A stretch of 10,678 nt of DNA from an uncultured Candidatus Melainabacteria bacterium (GTDB lineage: Bacteria > Cyanobacteriota > Vampirovibrionia > Gastranaerophilales > Gastranaerophilaceae): NCBI GenBank assembly GCA_934700385.1, contig CAKUXO010000038.1, positions 1 through 10,678 on the forward strand, in the 5' to 3' direction. Positions 5,870 through 10,678 of this stretch are shown in pieces. The position numbers and the translations under genes were made by a program. The notes below the pieces were generated by a model, which searched no databases, had not been told where the DNA came from, and saw nothing but the letters and a program-made list of their open reading frames with translations. Positions within the stretch are counted from its first letter, which is position 1, and each line of letters starts with the position of its first letter.

Positions 5870-7613
5870 TTTCTTTTTCTATGTCCTCTAAAAAATATTC
5901 AAGTTTTTTAATGTCATCTAAAATATAATTCGCTCTTAAGTGTCTGAAATTATTAACCATAACATTAAAATCGGCCTCGGGTGAAATTACCCCAATAGTA
6001 GTAACTTCAGCAGAATTACCTGCAATTATGTCATCAACACTGTCGCCAATGTATTTAACGCTTAAATTAGGACAATGTTTTAAAATGTTTAAAACTCCTA
6101 AAGGATGTGGTTTTAGCTGATGTTTTGCAAGGTCATCACTTGTTACATAAAAATAAAAATATTTATCAATGTCATATTTTTTCAGTGAGTAAAGCGCTTC
6201 TTCTTTCAATCTTCCTGAAAAAATAACCATATCATATCTTTTAGATAATTTTTCAAACGTTTCTTTTGAAATCAAAAGTTCTTCTTTATCAATTAAATGA
6301 GTTTTTGTTTTGTCTTGCGGATTGAAAAATAAATCTTGAAAAACTTTAATAACTTCTTCAATTTCAATGTTGAAACCGTCATTTGAAAGTAATTTTTGAG
6401 TAGCGTCCCAATCGCAATTCATTCCCCCAAGGTTTTTAACTTCAAGGATTTTTTCTTTTGAAATATCTTTAGCACTAAAATGCTTGTAAGTTTGCGCAAT
6501 TGCTTCCATGTAAGAATTATTTACATCAAAAATAACCCCATCCATATCAAAAATTAAAACATCTTTTTTCTTTAAAAGTTCTGCAATAAATTTAACCCCG
6601 CCCATAGTCGGAACAGTTATTCTAAGGCAAGTTGATATTGGTGAATTTTTAGGAAAATTTCTTACAATAACGCCATTTTTCTTCAATTTTTCATAATAAA
6701 AATCGGTGTGATTATAAAAATCACATAAAATAAAATTAGCTTGAGATGGATATGGATGATATCCTGCTTTTTTAAGTTCTTCTTCAAGAGCTTCTTTTGC
6801 TTTTAAATTAAGCTCTTTAACCTGTTCAAATTTATCGTCATTTAAAACGCTAAGCGCACAATGAAGTGCAATAGCATTAACATTATATGGCGAAGAAACT
6901 TTTTTTAAGTTAGATATAATTTCTTTGTCTGCCGCTATAAAACCAAGCCTTAACCCTGCAAGAGCGAAGTCTTTAGAAAAAGATTTCACAACAACAAGGT
7001 TTTTATAAGTTTTAATTAAATCAAGATAATCTTGAAAAGCAACATCTTGCGCAAAATTAATATACGTACAATCAACAATAAAAAGAACATCTTTCATTTG
7101 TTTTAATAAAATTTCAAGAATGGAAGCCTTTGTGAGTTCTCCTGTTGGATTATTTGGAGTTGCAAGATAGAAAATTTTTGTTTTATCTGTTTTAGAATTT
7201 AAAACTTTTTCATAGTTAAAAACAAATTTTTCATCATAATCAATGTGTTTAACAACTCCGCCCATAATTTTTGTATAAAGCGCAGGCATTGAAAAAGATG
7301 GATTAAAAGATAAAAATTCGTCATCGGGCTCAATATATGTGTTAATAATAATATTTAAGGCTTCATCGCAGCCATTAGTTAAAAGGATGTTTTCATCTTC
7401 TAAAAAATGTTTTTGTGCTAATTTATCAAGAAGTTTTCCATAACAAGGATAAAGTGAAATTTCTTTTTCATCAAAATTTTTAATAGCGCTTATTACACAA
7501 GGGCTTGCGCCATAAATATTTTCATTTGAATCAAGTTTTAAACGCCAATCGTAGTAATATTTATCTGTTTGATATGGGGTTATGTTTTCAATTGTTTTTC
7601 TAGGTTTAATCAT
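5853..7613 (-). CDS. hisC: Histidinol-phosphate aminotransferase fused to a HAD phosphatase
   Basis: This 586-residue protein has two complete domains. Residues 1-345 are a PLP aminotransferase of the HisC type: LDSNEN near 28, TPNNPTG at 152-158, Asp181 and Tyr184 for the cofactor, the PLP lysine Lys214 in SFSKDFALAGLRLGF, and the substrate-binding Arg331 in CLRITVPT. Residues 350-586 are a HAD phosphatase with all four motifs: DMDGV (nucleophile Asp356, Asp358), FSGR (Ser466), KPHP (Lys501) and GDSVDD (Asp524, Asp527, Asp528). The aminotransferase makes histidinol phosphate. The next step removes its phosphate, so the HAD half is probably the histidinol-phosphatase. That is inference from fusion and from the overlapping hisB. 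No frameshift lies at the junction, where KKKDVLIFDMDG follows directly on the aminotransferase end. No Shine-Dalgarno is present; a TATAAT six bases upstream suggests a leaderless mRNA. Confidence 0.92.
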   Translation of the reverse strand: MIKPRKTIENITPYQTDKYYYDWRLKLDSNENIYGASPCVISAIKNFDEKEISLYPCYGKLLDKLAQKHFLEDENILLTNGCDEALNIIINTYIEPDDEFLSFNPSFSMPALYTKIMGGVVKHIDYDEKFVFNYEKVLNSKTDKTKIFYLATPNNPTGELTKASILEILLKQMKDVLFIVDCTYINFAQDVAFQDYLDLIKTYKNLVVVKSFSKDFALAGLRLGFIAADKEIISNLKKVSSPYNVNAIALHCALSVLNDDKFEQVKELNLKAKEALEEELKKAGYHPYPSQANFILCDFYNHTDFYYEKLKKNGVIVRNFPKNSPISTCLRITVPTMGGVKFIAELLKKKDVLIFDMDGVIFDVNNSYMEAIAQTYKHFSAKDISKEKILEVKNLGGMNCDWDATQKLLSNDGFNIEIEEVIKVFQDLFFNPQDKTKTHLIDKEELLISKETFEKLSKRYDMVIFSGRLKEEALYSLKKYDIDKYFYFYVTSDDLAKHQLKPHPLGVLNILKHCPNLSVKYIGDSVDDIIAGNSAEVTTIGVISPEADFNVMVNNFRHLRANYILDDIKKLEYFLEDIEKENAKNI

Positions 7614-7619
7614 AAAACG

Positions 7620-7648
7620 ATTATACTATAAAATTTCAAAATCGTCAT
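7620..7648 (-). promoter_or_regulatory. Promoter placed for a leaderless hisC-HAD mRNA
   Basis: On the minus strand a perfect TATAAT (7625-7620) ends six bases before the ATG at 7613. At the ideal 17-base spacing lies ATGACG (7648-7643), which matches four of six bases of the -35 consensus, including the TGAC core. The predicted transcription start falls on the start codon. The intervening CGTTTT carries no ribosome binding site. This promoter would drive the aminotransferase-phosphatase and hisB together. Confidence 0.6.
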
Positions 7649-7656
7649 TTTTTGGT

Positions 7657-8460
7657 TTATTTAAAACTTGCATAAAAATCTTTCTTTCTTGTTTCAATTC
7701 TTAAATTAGCAAGCTCAATGTCATCATAGTCAACATATTCATGTTGAAATAAATTTTTACCTGTTTTAATAACAAGCTCATTTTCACTTTTAAGAATGTT
7801 TTTTGGAATAGGAATTTCTATGTTATCTCCATTAAGTTCAATGTTTGCAATTTTTTTACCATTAACAAAAACCTCAGTTGGGCTTGAATAAACCTGTGCT
7901 ATTCTATTTTGTCCTAAGGTTTTTGCCTTTTTAGTGTCAAGTCCGATGATTGTTCCGATTTTGATAACAACTTCTTCTTTTGAACCAACACTTGGCGCCT
8001 TAAAGGTTTGAGATAAAAAATGTCCATTGGCATTTGTTCTAAATTCACTACTATTAGCGGAATTTGAAGAAAATAAATTATCTCCAAGATGAATTATATC
8101 TTTTGAAATTTGTAGATCATAAGGGCTTGATTCTTCAATCCCTAGTCTTAAAGGGTTTTTAATTACATTATTATCAACCGTTAAAGAAAAAACTTTATAC
8201 CCTTCTTTTTCAACAAAAAGCACAGTTTGCTTACTTAAATCAATGTTTAATTTAAACAAACCGTTTTCATCAGAATATGTTGTATAATTCATTTCTGGAA
8301 TTGTGATTTTTGCCTTGTCTAGGGGTCTTTTAGTTTTTTTATCAATGATTTTATTTTTATAATTTATATCGTCGTGGTTAATTTTTCCCACAATGGCACA
8401 ATAAGAAAAATTAACATTTAAAAAACCAAATAGCAAAGCTAAGATGAATATTTTTTTCAT
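7657..8460 (-). CDS. Exported protein with carboxypeptidase-regulatory-like domain, function unknown
   Basis: I do not recognise a specific family for the whole 267-residue protein. Residues 1-22 look like a Sec signal peptide (Lys-Lys, then a hydrophobic stretch ending in YCA). The cysteine there is not in a good lipobox, so a lipoprotein is unlikely. Residues about 35-100 resemble a carboxypeptidase regulatory-like beta-sandwich, with KRPLDKAKITI, then YSDENGLFKLNI and FVEKEGYKVFSL, as in many surface and periplasmic proteins. Residues about 110-258 look like a second beta-rich domain with FVNGKKIANIELN and ENELVIKTG, reminiscent of galactose-binding-like folds. No catalytic motif is evident. 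It may bind glycans or form part of the envelope. The start follows a strong AAGAGG at seven bases spacing, which lies inside a possible hairpin. It sits 70 bases after the cation transporter gene. Confidence 0.8.
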   Translation of the reverse strand: MKKIFILALLFGFLNVNFSYCAIVGKINHDDINYKNKIIDKKTKRPLDKAKITIPEMNYTTYSDENGLFKLNIDLSKQTVLFVEKEGYKVFSLTVDNNVIKNPLRLGIEESSPYDLQISKDIIHLGDNLFSSNSANSSEFRTNANGHFLSQTFKAPSVGSKEEVVIKIGTIIGLDTKKAKTLGQNRIAQVYSSPTEVFVNGKKIANIELNGDNIEIPIPKNILKSENELVIKTGKNLFQHEYVDYDDIELANLRIETRKKDFYASFK

Positions 8461-8467
8461 TTTTTTA

Positions 8468-8500
8468 CCTCTTAATAAATTTTTAAATTATTTTAAGAGG
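8468..8500 (-). promoter_or_regulatory. Possible hairpin hiding a ribosome binding site
   Basis: On the minus strand CCTCTTAA (8500-8493) is fully complementary to TTAAGAGG (8475-8468), the Shine-Dalgarno of the exported protein gene starting at 8460. The 17-base A/T loop can extend the stem imperfectly. If the leader is transcribed, the ribosome binding site would be paired with an anti-Shine-Dalgarno copy. This could act as a thermosensor or another translational switch. No ligand-binding architecture is seen. Confidence 0.4.
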
Positions 8501-8530
8501 ATTAAAAAGCGCTTTTGATTTATTATCGTT

Positions 8531-9418
8531 TTAACATAAAGTAGGTTGTTTTTCTAAAAATGGCTCACAATGAATTGTGATTAAGGTGTTTGGAAAAATA
8601 GATTTAATTTTAGTTTCGATTGAATCACAAATTTTATGACAAGATTTTAATGGCATATCTCCGTCACACAATAATGTTATATCAATATCCCTGTTAGGCC
8701 CTGTTTTTCTGCTTTTAAAATTCTTATAACCCTTAATTTCTTTACAATTTTTTAAAATTTCTTCAATTTTTTTAATGTCATCATCAGGTAAAGTTCCATC
8801 TACAAGATTATTTAAGGTTTCTTTTGTAATAGAAAAACCAGATTTTAGAATAATTAATGCTACAAAAATAGCAATAAGTGGATCTAATAAAGAAATTTCT
8901 GTTATTTTAATTAAAACTAAACCAATCAAAACCCCCAAAGAAGATAAAACATCTGTGCTAAGGTGCTTTGCGTCTGCTTTTAGGGCAGTTGAATCTGTTT
9001 TTTTAGAAACATAAAGTAAATAGCTGCTAACAACTAAGTTTAAGACAATCGCAATTGCCATAACAACAATCCCAAGGGTTGAATCAAATTCAGATGAACT
9101 ATTTTCAATTATCTTTTTGCAGGCTTCCCAAATTATATAAAAAGAGGCTAAAATAATTAACACTCCTTCAATAAACCCTGCCATATCTTCATATCTTCCA
9201 TGTCCAAAAGGATGATCTTTATCAGCCGGTTCTGATGAGCGCATTACTGCAAAATATGTTAAAACAGAAGCCAAAAAATCGCTCATTGAATGAATTGCCT
9301 CTGAAATTATACTAATACTTCCTGAAACAATCCCTGCTGCAAGTTTGAAAATAATAATTAAGCAGTTTGAAGCAATTGAAAGCCTTGCTGCAACTTTTTT
9401 TTCTGAATTTTGTTTCAT
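8531..9418 (-). CDS. Cation diffusion facilitator, zinc/iron-type efflux transporter
   Basis: The 295-residue protein is the usual length for a CDF metal/proton antiporter, which exports zinc, iron or related divalent metals from the cytoplasm. Six membrane segments fill residues about 12-200. The transport site is seen as His43 and Asp47 in EAIHSMSD and His152 and Asp156 in KHLSTD, an HD-HD arrangement associated in the family with zinc preference. The loop DHPFGHGRYE at 68-77 carries the second metal site. Residues about 205-290 form the cytoplasmic metal-binding domain, ending in IHCEP. AGAGGT lies four bases before the ATG. A gap of about 140 bases separates it from the divergent prepilin gene. 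The next gene downstream begins 70 bases after its stop. Exact metal specificity cannot be fixed from sequence. Confidence 0.93.
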   Translation of the reverse strand: MKQNSEKKVAARLSIASNCLIIIFKLAAGIVSGSISIISEAIHSMSDFLASVLTYFAVMRSSEPADKDHPFGHGRYEDMAGFIEGVLIILASFYIIWEACKKIIENSSSEFDSTLGIVVMAIAIVLNLVVSSYLLYVSKKTDSTALKADAKHLSTDVLSSLGVLIGLVLIKITEISLLDPLIAIFVALIILKSGFSITKETLNNLVDGTLPDDDIKKIEEILKNCKEIKGYKNFKSRKTGPNRDIDITLLCDGDMPLKSCHKICDSIETKIKSIFPNTLITIHCEPFLEKQPTLC

Positions 9419-9487
9419 AATACCTCTACTTTTATTATTCTAGCACGAAAAACTTTAAACAAATATTAAATTACTATAAATAACTTA

Positions 9488-9516
9488 TTGCATGTAATAA
9501 AAAAATATGTTAAATT
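9488..9516 (+). promoter_or_regulatory. Candidate promoter of the prepilin gene
   Basis: TTGCAT (9488-9493) and TAAATT (9511-9516) lie 17 bases apart, and a TG one base before the -10 box gives an extended -10. Each box matches four of six consensus bases. Transcription would begin near 9523, leaving a leader of about 35 bases. The region is very A/T-rich, so a chance match is quite possible. The 139-base gap (9419-9557) otherwise holds only the ribosome binding site of the divergent cation transporter. Confidence 0.35.
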
Positions 9517-9557
9517 AACCTTGCACAAAAATAACATTATAGAAAGAATAACAGTTT

Positions 9558-10678
9558 ATGAAAAAGACTGGTATGAGTTTTCTCGGTTTTCTAAACAAAT
9601 CGTTTAGAAGATGTCGTAACAATACTATTTCATACCCGTTTGTAAAAAACGGGTTTTCTTTAATTGAGCTTTTAATAGCTATAATTATCATCTCTTTAAT
9701 AACAGCGGCATTTGTCCCTGTTATAACTAAAAAAATCACCCTTTCATCCCTAGGTGTAGCTGGAAGTGGCGATGGCAGCGGCGGAACAAATCCGATTAAT
9801 CCATCTGCAAATTATAAAGTTGCAGATTTTGACCCTGCAAGAGATTGTACAAGTGACTTTACAACAACAGATACAGAAATTCAAAACAGCAGACAATGTA
9901 CTTATAAAGTTCCGGCTGGTGTTACTTCAATTAATGCCTTAATTCAATCTGCCGGTGGTGGAGGTGCAGGTGCTAATATCTACGCACCGTCATCTTCTTA
10001 TGGACAAAGTTTAACAACATCAGGAACAAAATCAATTTTAATTGATATTAACACTAAATATGTTGAAATTGCTTATATCACTGGTGGTGGCGGTGGTGGT
10101 GGACAAGCTGCCTTTACCCAAGTTGGAGGTGGCGCCCCCACAAGTCAATCAGATTGTGATAATATTGCTTCAAACCTTTTATTTATCCCAAGTTCAAAAA
10201 ACGCTGGTAAAGCTGTTTGCGCTACAAAAGCAAACGTTGGGGATAGTTATGTTGGTGGACCCGATTTAAGTAAAATTAAATCTGAAGCTGGTATCACAGT
10301 TGTTAACGCTAATTCATATTGTGGCTCAAGTTCCGATTATTCAAGTAAATGTTGTTGGCTAGGTAACAATGTTGGTACAACTTCTGGTTCTTGTGGCTCT
10401 AGCGGAAACGGCAATAGTACATATTCAGGTTGTAAAAGAACAGTTTGTACTTGGGCAGCAGCAAAAGCAGCGTGTAAAGCTTATGAACCAGATGGCTCTG
10501 GCACAAAAGGCAAATGGCGTTTACCCACTCAATCAGAGCTTTCTGCTTGGGGTAGCAACCTTTCAACAATACAAGTTAATAAAGGAAAAAATGGTTTAGA
10601 GCTGTGTGACTACAATTCCGGTTATGGGTCAGTTCTTTGTGAGCCTAACTACAGCGCTTGCCCTGGGGCTTACTATGA
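9558..10678 (+). CDS. Prepilin-like surface protein with Gly-rich and Cys-rich domains (3' end missing)
   Basis: The frame stays open for 373 codons to the window edge, so the C-terminus is missing. Residues 1-32 are a long basic prepilin leader ending in KNG. The processing motif G32-FSLIE follows, with the conserved Glu37 at +5, then a hydrophobic helix to about 56. A Ser/Gly linker (66-84) follows. Residues 113-195 contain KVPAGVTSINALIQ and two Gly runs (133-136, 176-182), like the glycine-rich domains of surface proteins. Residues 255-373 are Cys-rich (ten Cys) with CTWAAAKAACKAY and KWRLPTQSEL, resembling the DUF1566/Lcl C-terminal domain, which has a C-type-lectin-like fold. It is probably a type IV pilin or pseudopilin carrying an adhesin. 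The ATG at 9558 is the first after an in-frame stop at 9549; only a weak GAAAG precedes it. Its base composition is richer in G and C than its neighbours, partly because of glycine codons. Confidence 0.85.
   Translation, partial: MKKTGMSFLGFLNKSFRRCRNNTISYPFVKNGFSLIELLIAIIIISLITAAFVPVITKKITLSSLGVAGSGDGSGGTNPINPSANYKVADFDPARDCTSDFTTTDTEIQNSRQCTYKVPAGVTSINALIQSAGGGGAGANIYAPSSSYGQSLTTSGTKSILIDINTKYVEIAYITGGGGGGGQAAFTQVGGGAPTSQSDCDNIASNLLFIPSSKNAGKAVCATKANVGDSYVGGPDLSKIKSEAGITVVNANSYCGSSSDYSSKCCWLGNNVGTTSGSCGSSGNGNSTYSGCKRTVCTWAAAKAACKAYEPDGSGTKGKWRLPTQSELSAWGSNLSTIQVNKGKNGLELCDYNSGYGSVLCEPNYSACPGAYY

Noticed and set aside
8505..8516. Perfect palindrome AAAAGCGCTTTT after the cation transporter gene
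   Set aside because: It has no loop, so it cannot form a stable terminator hairpin. A palindrome this short is expected by chance in A/T-rich DNA. A protein-binding role is possible but unsupported.
8775..9014. Plus-strand open frame of 79 codons
   Set aside because: It is antisense to the cation diffusion facilitator, which has intact metal-site motifs across this stretch.
9485..9500. Near-palindrome TTATTGCATGTAATAA between the divergent genes
   Set aside because: Seven of eight pairs match, but imperfect palindromes of this size are frequent in such A/T-rich sequence. It overlaps the weak promoter candidate without a recognisable operator family.
9515..9739. Minus-strand open frame of 74 codons
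   Set aside because: It is antisense to the prepilin signal and helix, which are strongly diagnostic on the plus strand.
10042..10599. Two plus-strand open frames (10042-10269 and 10369-10599)
   Set aside because: They are out of frame within the prepilin-like gene, which stays open from 9558 to the window end. Their Leu/Val-rich translations come from Gly/Ala codons read one base off.
1..10678. CRISPR arrays, insertion sequences, phage genes or toxin-antitoxin pairs
   Set aside because: No regularly spaced repeats, transposase, integrase or toxin-antitoxin motifs were seen. The only notable repeat is the tRNA 5'-end duplication.

Overview
The window is AT-rich, densely packed bacterial DNA. 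Eight protein genes are supported, seven on the minus strand and one (incomplete) on the plus strand, together with one tRNA. The organism is probably an uncultured, low-GC, Gram-negative-type bacterium. It has a type IV prepilin-like surface protein, Sec signal peptides and AGAGG-type ribosome binding sites. The style resembles gut or animal-associated lineages such as the Gastranaerophilales relatives of cyanobacteria, but that is an impression and no marker gene here proves it.

Layout in minus-strand transcription order, right to left. A cation diffusion facilitator (8531-9418) is followed by an exported protein of unknown function (7657-8460), whose ribosome binding site lies in a potential hairpin. 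Next come two overlapping histidine-biosynthesis genes: an aminotransferase fused to a HAD phosphatase (5853-7613) and imidazoleglycerol-phosphate dehydratase (5291-5869). After them come a decayed tRNA-like copy (5159-5226), a tRNA-Met (5060-5133) and a clear terminator (5025-5054). A ClC-type chloride transporter with CBS domains (3317-4954) follows. Last are an exported trehalose-synthase-like GH13 enzyme (1194-3224), behind a perfect consensus promoter, and a membrane acyltransferase (79-1182) coupled to it. A hairpin terminator (43-67) closes the left end.

On the plus strand, a divergent gene starts at 9558 and runs off the right edge. It encodes a prepilin-like protein with a long leader, a glycine-rich region and a cysteine-rich C-terminal domain. 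It is the only real plus-strand gene seen. The shorter open frames inside its span are out-of-frame shadows.

How the genes fit together: the two his genes would cover three consecutive steps of histidine synthesis (dehydratase, aminotransferase and, by inference, histidinol-phosphate phosphatase) using two polypeptides. The GH13 enzyme and the acyltransferase are probably co-expressed and may act on envelope or extracellular glycans. The two genes lacking a Shine-Dalgarno sequence (ClC and the his fusion) both have TATAAT exactly six bases before ATG, which suggests leaderless mRNAs. No complete new defence or mobile system is visible. The most unusual items are the his fusion, the prepilin-anchored modular protein, the exported trehalose-synthase-like enzyme and the tRNA duplication scar.
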